A stretch of DNA of 64,000 nt, taken from the NCBI GenBank assembly GCA_036267255.1, contig DATAWK010000041.1, positions 186,001-250,000 on the forward strand. The letters are read 5' to 3'. The stretch comes from DATAWK01 sp036267255 (GTDB lineage: Bacteria > Acidobacteriota > Terriglobia > Terriglobales > Acidobacteriaceae). Positions 25,138-34,940 of the stretch are shown in pieces (the stretch's first letter is position 1; each line of letters opens with the position of its first letter). The notes under the pieces were generated by a model, which saw only the letters and a list, made by a program, of their open reading frames with translations, ran no database searches and was not told the DNA's origin. The position numbers and the translations under genes are program-made.

Positions 25138-25524
25138 TTACGCTACGGCTTTCTTCTCGTCGTATTCCTTCTGCAGGGCAGCCTTGGCCTGGGTTGCCAG
25201 GCTGGCAAAACCTTCGGCGTCATGCACGGCAATCTCGGCCAGAATCTTGCGATCCAGCTCGATGCCGGCCAGCTTCAGGCCGTGGATCAACTGCGAATAG
25301 CTCAGGCCGTTCAACTTGGCAGCCGCGCCAATGCGCACAATCCAAAGCGAACGGAACTGACGCTTCTTTTCCTTGCGTCCGCGATAGGCAAATTTGAGCC
25401 CACGCTCGACGGCCTCTTCTGCCGCCTGGTAGAGCTTGGATTTGGTGAGGAAGTAGCCACTGGCTCGCTTCAGGATTTTCTTGCGATACTCTTTGCGTTT
25501 ATTGCCACGTTTTACGCGAGGCAT
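25138..25524 (-). CDS. rplT: 50S ribosomal protein L20
   Basis: Early-assembly 50S protein that binds 23S rRNA. It opens MPRVKRGNKRKEYRKKILKR, typical of L20, and continues with 'LKFAYRGRKEKKRQFRSLWI' and 'LNGLSYSQLIHGLKLAGI'. Length is 128 aa, with an Ala-rich C-terminus longer than in E. coli. AAGGAG lies 8 nt before ATG. It follows rpmI by 167 nt, a longer gap than usual that could hold a regulatory leader. Confidence 0.98.
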   Translation of the reverse strand: MPRVKRGNKRKEYRKKILKRASGYFLTKSKLYQAAEEAVERGLKFAYRGRKEKKRQFRSLWIVRIGAAAKLNGLSYSQLIHGLKLAGIELDRKILAEIAVHDAEGFASLATQAKAALQKEYDEKKAVA

Positions 25525-25691
25525 GGTGAATGCTCCTTTTTGCGTTACTTCATAAAATGCGGCTGGAGGCAGGAGGCGAACCCTTGCGGGCCGCTGGTTA
25601 CCTCTTCACACGCTTGCTGGCTCTGGATCGTCTACGGAACCTCTACGAACGAGCGTTCCGGGGGCCACGAACGCTTGCGGCCCAACTGCGA

Positions 25692-25889
25692 TCAGGCGTA
25701 CGGAATCATACGGGCAACCTTCGCATAGTCCGCATCTGAAACCAGGGCAGAACCCGCCAGATGGCGTTTTACCTTGGTTTCCTTGGACGTAAGAAGGTGC
25801 CGCATGGTGGCCTGCCCGCGTTTAATCTTACCGGTTCCGGTCTTCTTGAACCGCTTGGCAGCGCCCTTGTGTGTCTTCATTTTCGGCAT
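25692..25889 (-). CDS. rpmI: 50S ribosomal protein L35
   Basis: A 65-residue basic 50S protein: MPKMKTHKGAAKRFKKTGTG is the family signature, with 'HLLTSKETKVKRHL' after it. ATG 25889 is chosen, although the frame continues to 26072. The common upstream partner infC (IF3) is not here, since the next gene is on the other strand. Confidence 0.97.
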   Translation of the reverse strand: MPKMKTHKGAAKRFKKTGTGKIKRGQATMRHLLTSKETKVKRHLAGSALVSDADYAKVARMIPYA

Positions 25890-26070
25890 GCGTATCCTGC
25901 TAAAAAAACAGCGTTTACAGCATCTCCAAGTATACCGGAGCCGGGCCCAATGCGCCAAATCCGGTGAAACGCAACCGGCAGAAGCAGCCGAGCATCCTAA
26001 GGTACCGTAGGCCCAGGTGCGCGTCTGCTCACGATAGCGTCTGCGCACGAATAGAAAGAGTCCCCCATTC

Positions 26071-26286
26071 ATGAAAGCAGCAGGTCTGGTTCTTGTAATT
26101 CTCGGAATTCTCGCGCTGGTTTACCAGGGCATCACCTACACGCACCACAAACAGATATTGAAAGTTGGGCCCATCACGGCCCAGAGAAAAGAAACCCGCA
26201 CGATTCCCATTCCACCGATAGCGGGCGTAATTCTCATTGTTGGCGGCGGCGCGTTGTTGGTTCTTGGTGGCTCCGGCAAGCGTTAG
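26071..26286 (+). CDS. DUF3185-like two-segment membrane protein
   Basis: A 71-residue protein with two hydrophobic segments, about 4-22 and 50-66, joined by a polar loop 'ILKVGPITAQRKETRTIPIP'. This loop and the length match DUF3185-type proteins, whose function is unknown. An AAAGAG site lies 12 nt before ATG. The gene is divergent from rpmI. Confidence 0.72.
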   Translation: MKAAGLVLVILGILALVYQGITYTHHKQILKVGPITAQRKETRTIPIPPIAGVILIVGGGALLVLGGSGKR

Positions 26287-26350
26287 TTAGTTTTGCGGGA
26301 ACCGTCCAACTTGCATTCTGGCCGCGTCAGTGTTCCACTGTTTCTCGCCT

Positions 26351-27814
26351 ATGAATCGTCGCGACTTTCTGCTCTCTGCGGCTGCCGGAGCTACGGCAGC
26401 TACGTTGTCCCGCTTCTCGTTTGCCCAGGCCACGCCCACTATAGATGCGCGTCTGACGGTCCATCCCAACCAGCTCGGCACTGCGCTGGGTGAGGATTTT
26501 GTCGGCCTGAGCTATGAGACGGCCCAGCTTGCTCACCCCGAATATTTCTCCTCCGAAAATCGCGAGTTGATCGGCTATGTGCGCGGATTGTCGCCACGCG
26601 GCATTCTGCGGATTGGCGGCAACACCAGCGAATATGCCACCTGGACACCGCATCCGACGGCACAACCACCCTCCGCCATTCCCGCGGCGGTTGGCCCGGA
26701 TAAAGGCCGCAAACCCGCTCCGCCAACGCAAACCACGCCGCAGGCCATTCGCAATCTGCGCGATTTTCTGGATGCAACCGGCTGGCGCGCCTACTATGGT
26801 CTGAACCTTGGGAAAAACACCCCGCAGTTAGCTGCCGACGAAGCGGCCTTTGTTGCCGACACACTCGGCGATCGGCTGGTCCTCCTTCAGATTGGCAATG
26901 AAGCGGACCTGTTCCGCAACAACGGTCTACGCCCCCATACCTATGACTACGCTGCCTTTGCCAAGGACTGGCAGCAGTTCTACGACGCCATCCATGCGCG
27001 CGTGCCAGCGGCGAAGTTTGCCGGGCCAGACACCGCAGGCACCAGCGCATTTGTCGTTGAGTTTGCCAAGCAGTTCCACGAGCAGGTGGTGCTGCTGTCC
27101 ACGCATTACTACGCGGAAGGACCGCCAACCGATCCGTCGATGACGATCGAGCGCCTGCTGTCGCCCAATCCAAAGATGGAAAATGCCATCCCGGCGATCA
27201 AAGAAGCGATGACTCTCTCGCACCTGCCGTATCGTTTGTCCGAGACCAACTCCTGCTATTCCGGCGGAAAAGAAGGCGTCAGCAATACCTTCGCCTCGGC
27301 CCTATGGGCTGCCGATCTGATGCTCCAGATCGCGTCTTTTGGCGCCAGCGGCATCAACTTCCACGGCGGCGGTTATGGCTGGTATGCGCCCATTGTGGGC
27401 ACGATCCCGAACGGATTTGTTGCGCGGCCGGAGTACTACGGCATCCTGATGATCTCGCAGTTGGTTGGAGGCAGATTGATTGCCAGCGATCTGCAGGCGC
27501 CGGGCGGATCGCAACTGCTGAAGGCCTATGCCGTGCGCGCCGCGAATGGCTCGCTGCAGGCAGCCATCATCAACAAAGACGCGTCGAATCACGCGCGATT
27601 GACCATCCAGTCCGGCGCTTCGGCACAACGCGTTCGCGTGCAACGTCTGCTGGCGCCCAGTTTGGAAGACACCAACGACGTGACCTTTGACGCAGCTGTC
27701 GTGGGCGACAACGGCTCCTGGCAAGGAGAACGCAAAGAAACCTTACCGGTTCGCAACGGCACCGTGGTTTGCGAGATTCCCGCAGGCAGCGCAGCATTGT
27801 TGAGATGGGACTAG
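26351..27814 (+). CDS. GH79-type glycoside hydrolase (glucuronidase/heparanase family)
   Basis: A 487-residue exported enzyme that probably removes terminal glucuronic acid from glycans. The N-terminus MNRRDFLLSAAAGA is a Tat-like signal peptide (to about residue 26). The TIM-barrel acid/base is in LQIGNEADLF (Asn183-Glu184) and the nucleophile is Glu at about 298 in 'YRLSETNSCYSGG'. A beta-sandwich tail follows, as in GH79. No Shine-Dalgarno is visible, so the start is set by the signal sequence. A 77-nt gap leads to tmRNA, so it ends its own transcript. Family assignment is from motif pattern only. Confidence 0.75.
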   Translation: MNRRDFLLSAAAGATAATLSRFSFAQATPTIDARLTVHPNQLGTALGEDFVGLSYETAQLAHPEYFSSENRELIGYVRGLSPRGILRIGGNTSEYATWTPHPTAQPPSAIPAAVGPDKGRKPAPPTQTTPQAIRNLRDFLDATGWRAYYGLNLGKNTPQLAADEAAFVADTLGDRLVLLQIGNEADLFRNNGLRPHTYDYAAFAKDWQQFYDAIHARVPAAKFAGPDTAGTSAFVVEFAKQFHEQVVLLSTHYYAEGPPTDPSMTIERLLSPNPKMENAIPAIKEAMTLSHLPYRLSETNSCYSGGKEGVSNTFASALWAADLMLQIASFGASGINFHGGGYGWYAPIVGTIPNGFVARPEYYGILMISQLVGGRLIASDLQAPGGSQLLKAYAVRAANGSLQAAIINKDASNHARLTIQSGASAQRVRVQRLLAPSLEDTNDVTFDAAVVGDNGSWQGERKETLPVRNGTVVCEIPAGSAALLRWD

Positions 27815-27839
27815 AAAAACCCTCCCACCGGAATCGACG

Positions 27840-27845
27840 TACAAT
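27840..27845 (+). promoter_or_regulatory. Putative -10 box of the tmRNA gene
   Basis: TACAAT lies 46 nt before the mature tmRNA 5' end. The precursor leader between contains CCGATG-CGATCGA-CATCGG, a 6-bp hairpin that RNase P processing would remove. No good -35 was seen. Confidence 0.4.
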
Positions 27846-27891
27846 AGAGAGAGTTCTTTGAATGCCGATGCGATCGACATCGGCCCCAAAT

Positions 27892-28246
27892 GGGGGCGTC
27901 ACGGTTTCGACGGAATCGCTTACGGTAAAGAGGCATGCCGGGGTGTGAGCACCCGTAATCGCTTGCAAAAACACAATTGCTAACCATAATCAGCTAGCAC
28001 TTGCTGCTTAATTAAATAAGTAGCCGTTCTCTTTGGCTTCGTCCGTGGGTTGGAGAAGAACGTCATACAGCGGACTGGTCTTGCCAGCTACGTCTGGGCT
28101 TGCAGGACGAGATCTTCAGGCTAGTGCTGCGCGCATCTTGTCCGTTCTGAGCGCGTATCGCGAAAACCATCGGAACGCGACTACGCATGGAGTCTCTTTA
28201 CTGCTAATGATTTCGGACGCGGGTTCGACTCCCGCCGCCTCCACCA
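27892..28246 (+). ncRNA. ssrA: tmRNA
   Basis: Rescues stalled ribosomes by trans-translation. The acceptor stem is GGGGGCG (27892-27898) with CGCCTCC (28236-28242), then A and the encoded CCA. The T-arm GCGGGTTCGACTCCCGC and the 'GTCACGGTTTCGACGG' opening are diagnostic. The tag reading frame starts at GCT 27961 and stops at TAA, giving ACKNTIANHNQLALAA, which ends in the ALAA degron. The exact resume codon is inferred from the TAATC just before it. One-piece form, 355 nt. Confidence 0.96.
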
Positions 28247-28455
28247 AGTATTTTATGGTGAATAATTTATGCCGGTCGAAATACTGGTGTCCTTTTAAAC
28301 TCCCGCCGCCTTCCTGATGACAGACGCTTGCATGCCTTACCTCTATGGCAGCGTTGCAGCGTGAATTTTTTGACTGGATGCAGGGTTTAACCTTTTCGCC
28401 AAACCATGCAGCCATGGAACCAACGCAGACGTAGTTCCTTGGCATGACGAAATTG

Positions 28456-29820
28456 TTAATAGATTCTGCTGGCGATCACTTGCGTCGCCATCGCATTCGA
28501 CTGGATGCTTGTCGAACGCAGCAATATCTCAAAGAAGCGCAGCGATCCGTCGGGCCGAGTGGCTCGGCGAAGAATAGTAGCTATGGCTGAGGGGTGCAAA
28601 AGTGTCTCAGCAGCAGCCTGCGTTCCTGCAACATCCAGACCCTGCAGCAGGAGAAGGCGTCCGGTGCCGGCGAGATTCGGTAGATACTCGATCACCGCGA
28701 ACGTCTCGTGCGCCGGCTCATTCCAATGGCTCATGTAGAAGCTCGCTTCTCCGGGGCGCGGATTGGAATTCACCACAACCGCGCCTTTCATCTCTCCCTG
28801 ATCGACAATGCGGAAATTGGCATTGCTCTCCGCGATCGCCGCCCAGGGGTTGCTTCCCTCTGAACCCAGGATGACAACGTTGGCGTTCTTCAGATCCTCA
28901 AGATGCACATCGCGCGGGAAACGCAGCATGACGTGCTGCGGATTAAATTCCGGGAGCCGTTCCAGCGATGTGACAATCTGCAGGTCGACAAAGCTGGTGA
29001 ACTGTTGTGTGCGAAGGTCGCCTGCGCTATGGGCATCGAGGCTGGGAAGCGGCAGATTGAGATAGCCTCCTTCCATGTAATTTGCCAACGGCATGGGATG
29101 CTGCGAGACGTCTTCAAGCAAATTGAAGCCTGCATCGGCGGGAACAATGTAGCTGGTTGTGGAATTATTAAAAATTGCCGCCCATAGCGGCGCGGTCGAA
29201 GTGGAGGCGTGCGGCCGCGCGTGGAATCGAAGCGCGGTGTACCAGGTGATACCGACCAGTGCCGCGCTGTAAGCGAGAATCAGAAGCGGGCCAAGCAGCA
29301 ACCACCTCCAGCGCGATCGAAGCAAAGCCGCGACGCCGCGATGCGGAGCCGCGGAGTTGGTTGGCTCCGATTGCGGGTCGATCACCGCGGGCAGTTGTTG
29401 ATCCTCTTCTGCAGGCACTTTTGCGGAAGCCGGCAAAAAGATGGGCGCGTAGCCGCCGACAGGCACCTCGATGCGCAGTGGCTCGGAAGCCCCTTCATTC
29501 TGGTAGTAATCTGCGAGGCGGCGCCGCAGCTGCCGCGCATAATTGCGAACGATATTATCTTCGACCGTACGGTAGCTGGGTGCCCGTTCAAATACACGCA
29601 CGCCAATCTGATGCTCCGTGATCTCGCTCTGCCGGCCCTCGATCGTCTCCGCAACAATATATAGAAGAAACTTCGACAACAGAGCGGACCGCGCAAAGTG
29701 GCGGCTGGCAACCATACGCTGGACACTATGCCATCGAGAATCCTGAGCGAGCCACTCGGGCCACTCCTTCGGAAACGGTGACAACTTCGATCGCCGATCT
29801 ACGACTGCTTGAACTCCCAT
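28456..29820 (-). CDS. Membrane-anchored winged-helix regulator
   Basis: A 454-residue transcription regulator of the kind common beside Oar-like receptors in acidobacteria. Residues 50-115 form a DNA-binding winged-helix-like region ('FERAPSYRTVEDNIVRNYAR' then 'QLRRRLADYY'). One membrane segment lies at about residues 172-196, and the remaining 255 residues would be periplasmic, where they may sense a signal ('AGFNLLEDVSQHPMPLANY'). This one-piece sensor and regulator resembles CadC in layout. AGAGAAG lies 5 nt before ATG. It is divergent from the first receptor, with 600 nt between them. Confidence 0.75.
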   Translation of the reverse strand: MGVQAVVDRRSKLSPFPKEWPEWLAQDSRWHSVQRMVASRHFARSALLSKFLLYIVAETIEGRQSEITEHQIGVRVFERAPSYRTVEDNIVRNYARQLRRRLADYYQNEGASEPLRIEVPVGGYAPIFLPASAKVPAEEDQQLPAVIDPQSEPTNSAAPHRGVAALLRSRWRWLLLGPLLILAYSAALVGITWYTALRFHARPHASTSTAPLWAAIFNNSTTSYIVPADAGFNLLEDVSQHPMPLANYMEGGYLNLPLPSLDAHSAGDLRTQQFTSFVDLQIVTSLERLPEFNPQHVMLRFPRDVHLEDLKNANVVILGSEGSNPWAAIAESNANFRIVDQGEMKGAVVVNSNPRPGEASFYMSHWNEPAHETFAVIEYLPNLAGTGRLLLLQGLDVAGTQAAAETLLHPSAIATILRRATRPDGSLRFFEILLRSTSIQSNAMATQVIASRIY

Positions 29821-30420
29821 GAAGGCTTCTCTGGGCGAGCGCTAACGCAACACAGCCCTCCAACCAAGCTATGGTTTTTATGTAAACGTGCGATAAAAAC
29901 GGCCTGCCGTCTCCGGACATTCCAGCTCGTTCACCGAAACTTAATATTCACGGTAAGCACTCCGGAATCACTCGGTTAAACACAAATTCCTGGGTGTAAC
30001 CACAGGGGTATGGACGGGGTAGACACTTTTGCGTGCATCGCGAAGCTTACATCATGGGTACTGGACGCAGGCTAGATCAACAGCAGGTCATTCGTTGCTC
30101 GATGGCCAGCCCCAGAGACATTTTTGGAACCTAAGACAAAATCCAGCGTTACCGCTTTAGAAGTGGCGGCCTTAGCGGCCCAGTCGCAGATACCGCTCTG
30201 TCCGTGTTGTGGACAGATGTCTCCGCTTTCGTTCCAGTACGCAGATCGAGCAAGAAATCGAGCGACCCCCGGCTCATGTCTTTTAACCCTACATTCAGCA
30301 CCTTGTGATGCCGGTTTTGGGAGAATGCACGCAAGCGGCAGGCAGAAGTCAGCCCAGCTGTCGATCATTACTCTCTTCGGATTCAACCCACACAGAACTA
30401 ATTAAGCGAGGATTAACCCG
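29821..30420. promoter_or_regulatory. 600-nt intergenic region between regulator and receptor
   Basis: No gene that I accept. A 93-codon ORF at 30124-30405 has no Shine-Dalgarno or recognisable motif. A 6-bp inverted repeat CTGTCC-GTGTTGT-GGACAG lies at 30198-30216, and a TTAATATT tract at 29941 may be part of a promoter. This is the likely control region for the divergent regulator and receptor. Confidence 0.4.
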
Positions 30421-33400
30421 ATGCGCTCTCTATTTTTCCGAATCGTCTTTCTCCTGATGTTCGTATCAGGGGGCTTGTTGCTCCATGGACAAGTCAACAC
30501 TGCAAGCCTCTCGGGTCTGGCTACAGACCAAACCGGTGCGATCCTTTCTAACGTCTCCGTGCAGGTGACCGATGGCGCCACCGGCTACACGCGCTTGGTG
30601 AAGACAGACGCAGCGGGACTCTACTCCTTTCAGGATCTGCCGATCGGCCAGTATCAGGTAGCGGTGAGCATCACCGGGTTCCGCTCGGAGACTGCGCAGA
30701 TTACTCTGCAGGTGGGCGAAAAGGCTCGCCAGGACTTCCATCTCCAGATTGGCTCGACGCAGCAGACGGTCACGGTGCAGGCAGCAGCGCCCATGCTCTC
30801 TCCGGATGACGCCTCCATCGGCACGGTCATCACGGAGAGAACGATTGAGAAGACTCCGCTCTATCTGCGCAACTGGGACGATCTGCTGCGACTGGTACCC
30901 GGCGTGCAGATCAGCCGTTATACACAGCAGAGCGGCAACACAGCAGCAGGCCGTACTGGCGACTTCAATGTAAATGGTGTCCATTCTCTGCAAAATGACT
31001 TCATCCTGGACGGCATCGATAACAACACCTTCTCGGAGAATGTGCAGGAGCTCAGCACCGAAGCCTCCCATCCTTCGGTCGATACCATCGCCCAGTTCAA
31101 TATCATTACCAATCCCTACTCTGCTGAATATGGGCGAAGCCCCGGAGCCGTGGTGTCCGTCAACACCAAAAGCGGTACGAACAAATTTCACGGCGTGGCC
31201 TATGAGTATGTTCGCAACAACTTCTTCGACGCCAACGACTTCTTTTCCGACCGCAACGGTCTGCCCAAGCCGGAAGACAATCAGAACCAGTTTGGTGCAA
31301 ACCTCGGTGGTCCCATTCTCAGAAACAAACTCTTCTTCTTCTTCGATTACGAAGGCACACGCATTAAACAAGGAGTCTCGCGTATCGCCACCGTGCCTCT
31401 GCCGAACGAGCGCACCGGCGACTTCAGCCCTGCAACGGCCGCTGCCGTCGGTGTAACGTACCCGACGATCTACGATCCCACAACCTGCGCACCAGCCTAC
31501 TCGGGTTCCAACTGCCAGCCTTTCAACGACAATAAAATCCCCACAGGCAGAATCGATTCCGCAGTGGCGAAGCTGATGGCGCTCTTCCCGCTGCCGAACA
31601 CCACGACCCCCGGCAGTCCGGCGGACCTTAACAACTTTACCCGCAACGCCCAGGCCGTAGATAACGACGACAGTTACGACGGCAGAGTGGATTGGACAGC
31701 CTCGCCAACCGACAATCTTTTTGTGCGCTATAACTATTCCACCCGCTATCGCGCGATCCCCGGCTATCTTGGTGGCCTGGCCGACGGAACATCGACTTCC
31801 GCGTGGGGCAATCAAACCCTTATCGACTACAGCACGGTACTCGGCTGGACACACATCCTGAGCCAGAGCATGGTGAACGAGTTCCGCTTCGGCTGGGTTC
31901 GCAATTACTCTTATGCGGTGCAGCAGCCCTTCAATCTATCTCAGATGGCTGGCGACTTCGTGCCGGGCATCCCGAATAGTCCTGCAACCGGCGGCGGTAT
32001 TCCCCTGACTACCTTCTCCAACTACGCGTTTGAAGGCTCACCGGATTATCTGCCCAAGCAGCAGGTTCCAATGCAGTACCAGTACAGCGACACGTTCTCC
32101 ATGGTTCACGGACGGCAGTCCATCAAGGCCGGCATCAGTCTCTACCTCCCCATGCGCAACCTCTTTCAGGATGAGGAGGGCACGCGCGGCGATCTCGGGT
32201 TCACCGGAGTCTTTACCTGCCAGCACACTGCGCCTGGCAAGTGCGTCTCCGGCACCGGCCTTTCCTACGCCGACGGACTGCTTGGCGCTACGGAGAGCAC
32301 ACAGCTCACGAACGTTTTCTTTGTCGATCAGCGACTCTGGATGGCATCCGGATTCGTGGAAGACGACTGGAAGGTCACGCCGCAGCTAACTTTTAACCTT
32401 GGCCTTCGGTACGACTTCGCCTCCCCGCCTTACGAGGGACGGAACCGCATGGCGGATTTCGATCCCGACTCCGGCTCGCTGGTTTTCGCAAAGAGCGGCT
32501 CTCTGCAGGACCGCACCATTGTTCAGCCCAACACGAAGGACTTTGGTCCCCGCGTAGGGTTCGCCTTCTCGCCCAATACAAAAACCGTGATTCGCGGTGG
32601 ATACGGCGTGTATTACACGCTGCTTGAGCGCATCGGCAGCGAGGATCAGCTTGCCCTGAATCCCCCCAACCTCGTCAATAAAGCACCGGCCAGCAGCATC
32701 ACTCCGGTGTTGACCCCTGCCATCGGATTTCCCTCGAACTTTCTCGACCCCAGCGCCATTAACTTCAACAACCTGACTGCCTTCCACATCCGTTCGGTTC
32801 CCGTCAACGATCCTGATCCCAGCGTCCAGCAGTGGAGCCTCGGCGTACAGAGGGAGTTCGGCAGTGCATGGGTAGCTGAGGTGGATTACGTCGGCACCAA
32901 GTCCACGCACCTCGACGTCATTCGCAATTACAATCAGCCGCTCATTGAGAACAATGTCAGCACGGGCACGGTTCCCTATACTAATTTTGGCCAGATCGAG
33001 TGGACGTCACCGATCGGCCATGGCAACTATAACGGCCTGCAGGCCAGTCTTACCCGCCGCTTCTCCAACGGATGGAACCTCCGCGCCGCATTCACTCACT
33101 CCCGCAGTCTGGACAATACGCCGGAAGAACTCGAATCAAACTCCGGTGATGCGCCGAATGGACGCGACTACTCCGCGTGGTACGGTCCCAGCGACTTCGA
33201 TGTTCCTAACCGCATCGCCGTAAGCTATGTTTATGAACTTCCGTTTGGCCACGGGAAACCGATGCTGAACCACGGCCCCGCAGCCTGGGTTCTCGGCGGC
33301 TGGCAAACCTCGGGCGTCTATACCTACTACAGCGGCCACCCGTTCCAGATCAATGAAAACGATGGCCAGCGCAACGCCGCGCTCGACCCCTACGGCTACA

Positions 33401-33789
33401 CCACAGCCGTGCCGAACCTGATCGGTACAGCCCACATTGTCGGCGATCCAACCTGCTGGTTCTATGCCAGCAAGAATACTGCGTGTGCCGGCCACTCTCC
33501 CGCGTCTTATACCGATGCCTACGCCGTTACCGCGGTTGGAGCCATCGGCAATGTGGGCCGCAACACTCTGCGCGGACCTCGCACGGATGTCTTCGATGCA
33601 AACCTGCTGCGTGAGTTTCCCTTCGGCGATCGCTGGAACGTGGAAGCGCGCTGGGAGGTATTCAATGTTACGAACACTCCTGAGTTCGGTCAGCCTCAGG
33701 GCAACATTACCAGCGGAGGCGTGGCCAGCATTACAACCTTGTCTGGCGACCCACGCGTGATGCAGCTCGCATTGCGTCTTTCGTGGTAA
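30421..33789 (+). CDS. Oar-like TonB-dependent outer-membrane receptor 1
   Basis: A 1,122-residue outer-membrane transporter. The signal peptide ends near residue 23 (LLLHGQ). Residues 25-115 form a carboxypeptidase-regulatory-like (CarbopepD_reg) domain ('ASLSGLATDQTGAILSNV'). The plug carries 'DFILDGIDNNTFSENVQEL' and the beta-barrel fills the remainder, ending in aromatic W (LALRLSW), as needed for barrel insertion. It imports large substrates in a TonB-dependent way. A GAGG site precedes ATG. It heads the run of phosphodiesterase, phosphatase, GH92 mannosidase and small exported protein. Confidence 0.92.
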   Translation: MRSLFFRIVFLLMFVSGGLLLHGQVNTASLSGLATDQTGAILSNVSVQVTDGATGYTRLVKTDAAGLYSFQDLPIGQYQVAVSITGFRSETAQITLQVGEKARQDFHLQIGSTQQTVTVQAAAPMLSPDDASIGTVITERTIEKTPLYLRNWDDLLRLVPGVQISRYTQQSGNTAAGRTGDFNVNGVHSLQNDFILDGIDNNTFSENVQELSTEASHPSVDTIAQFNIITNPYSAEYGRSPGAVVSVNTKSGTNKFHGVAYEYVRNNFFDANDFFSDRNGLPKPEDNQNQFGANLGGPILRNKLFFFFDYEGTRIKQGVSRIATVPLPNERTGDFSPATAAAVGVTYPTIYDPTTCAPAYSGSNCQPFNDNKIPTGRIDSAVAKLMALFPLPNTTTPGSPADLNNFTRNAQAVDNDDSYDGRVDWTASPTDNLFVRYNYSTRYRAIPGYLGGLADGTSTSAWGNQTLIDYSTVLGWTHILSQSMVNEFRFGWVRNYSYAVQQPFNLSQMAGDFVPGIPNSPATGGGIPLTTFSNYAFEGSPDYLPKQQVPMQYQYSDTFSMVHGRQSIKAGISLYLPMRNLFQDEEGTRGDLGFTGVFTCQHTAPGKCVSGTGLSYADGLLGATESTQLTNVFFVDQRLWMASGFVEDDWKVTPQLTFNLGLRYDFASPPYEGRNRMADFDPDSGSLVFAKSGSLQDRTIVQPNTKDFGPRVGFAFSPNTKTVIRGGYGVYYTLLERIGSEDQLALNPPNLVNKAPASSITPVLTPAIGFPSNFLDPSAINFNNLTAFHIRSVPVNDPDPSVQQWSLGVQREFGSAWVAEVDYVGTKSTHLDVIRNYNQPLIENNVSTGTVPYTNFGQIEWTSPIGHGNYNGLQASLTRRFSNGWNLRAAFTHSRSLDNTPEELESNSGDAPNGRDYSAWYGPSDFDVPNRIAVSYVYELPFGHGKPMLNHGPAAWVLGGWQTSGVYTYYSGHPFQINENDGQRNAALDPYGYTTAVPNLIGTAHIVGDPTCWFYASKNTACAGHSPASYTDAYAVTAVGAIGNVGRNTLRGPRTDVFDANLLREFPFGDRWNVEARWEVFNVTNTPEFGQPQGNITSGGVASITTLSGDPRVMQLALRLSW

Positions 33790-33857
33790 GAGTTTATGCA
33801 AAGAGAGACAGAGCCAAACCAGGCCTGTCTCTCCCTTTCCCGGCAAGGAGTTTCCGA

Positions 33858-34925
33858 ATGCTTCGAAACAAATGCGCATGGGTTTCCGCACTGGCGGCCA
33901 TGATGTTCTTTGTGCCGATTGCGGCAGCGCAGCAGGCAGACCTGAATTTTCTGAATCACAATCGGCCCATTCTGGATGCGCACAACTGCTATCCCTACGA
34001 CGGTCAATGGAATAACCGGATACAACGCGCGCTGAACTCCGGGTTTCCGGTTTCGATCGAGCAGGATCTGGCCTGGTATGTGGATCCGGCGACCGGCAAA
34101 GGACGCGTCGTTGTCTCCCACACGCCCAAACCAACCGGGCACGAACCAACACTGCGCGACTACTTTTTCGAGCAGGTACGCCCCGTCGTAGAGAAGGCGC
34201 TTGCTGAAAATAAGCGTAACGAGTGGCCGCTGATCATCCTGCATTTCGACTTCAAGGACACTCGTCCGGAGATTCTGCATGCCGTGTGGCAGTTACTGGG
34301 CGAATATGAGCCGTGGCTCTCGACCGCGGTCAAGACCGACGATCCCAGCAGACTTTCTCCGATTGAGCGCAGACCCATCCTGGCTATCACGGAAGATTCG
34401 GACGCGCAGGAAAAAGTGTTCTTCGACGATCTGCCGGTAGGCGTGAAGCTGCGCGTCTTCGGCTCCGCGCATACGCATCCTGTACCCAAGGGAATGCCGA
34501 TGAAGCAACTCATGCACTGGGCCGTCGCGATTCCACCGGAAGAACTGCTGAGTGCGCGACCTACCAATTACCGCCGCTGGGTCAACAGCTCCTGGTATCC
34601 CGTGGAGGAAGGCGGACAAAATCATGCGGGAGACTGGACCTCCGCGGATGATGCGCGCTTGAAAGCCATCGTCAAGCACGCGCATAAGCTTGGCTACTGG
34701 GTCCGCTTTTATACTCTTGATGGCTTTCAACCAGCGGACGACCAGGGATGGGGGCAATACTATAATTTCGGCTCGAAAGCTGCTGTGATTCTGCGTTGGA
34801 AGGCGGCCATTGCTGCAGGTGTCAATTTCGTTGCGACCGATCAATATGAGGAGCTGGCGCCTTACATGAAACAGGATGCAAAGGATCTCCGCCCGTCCGC
34901 GACAACGGCTGCCACGGCACACTGA
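33858..34925 (+). CDS. PI-PLC/GDPD-like phosphodiesterase, secreted
   Basis: A 355-residue exported protein (signal residues 1-24, ending AAAQ) with the TIM-barrel layout of phosphatidylinositol-phospholipase C and glycerophosphodiesterase enzymes. His42 in 'ILDAHNCYPYDG', Glu68 and Asp70 in 'SIEQDLAWY', and the later 'VVVSHTPKPTG' fit the acid/base His pair and metal ligands. Fungal homologues are of the Aim6 type. It should cleave a phosphodiester such as inositol phosphate to lipid. ATG 33858 follows AAGGAG by 7 nt. It is the second gene of the receptor-1 run. Confidence 0.75.
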   Translation: MLRNKCAWVSALAAMMFFVPIAAAQQADLNFLNHNRPILDAHNCYPYDGQWNNRIQRALNSGFPVSIEQDLAWYVDPATGKGRVVVSHTPKPTGHEPTLRDYFFEQVRPVVEKALAENKRNEWPLIILHFDFKDTRPEILHAVWQLLGEYEPWLSTAVKTDDPSRLSPIERRPILAITEDSDAQEKVFFDDLPVGVKLRVFGSAHTHPVPKGMPMKQLMHWAVAIPPEELLSARPTNYRRWVNSSWYPVEEGGQNHAGDWTSADDARLKAIVKHAHKLGYWVRFYTLDGFQPADDQGWGQYYNFGSKAAVILRWKAAIAAGVNFVATDQYEELAPYMKQDAKDLRPSATTAATAH

Positions 34926-34940
34926 CGATTTCACCACCGC

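Noticed and set aside
28116..28445. Minus-strand ORF of 109 codons
   Set aside because: It is antisense to tmRNA; the 'VEAAGVEPASE' stretch is a well-known false product of reading tRNA-like 3' ends backwards.
30124..30405. 93-codon ORF with CPCCGQM
   Set aside because: It has no Shine-Dalgarno and weak coding character, and it lies in the control region of receptor 1.
30466..31854. Minus-strand ORF of 462 codons
   Set aside because: It is antisense to the N-terminal part of receptor 1 and shows no recognisable domain.
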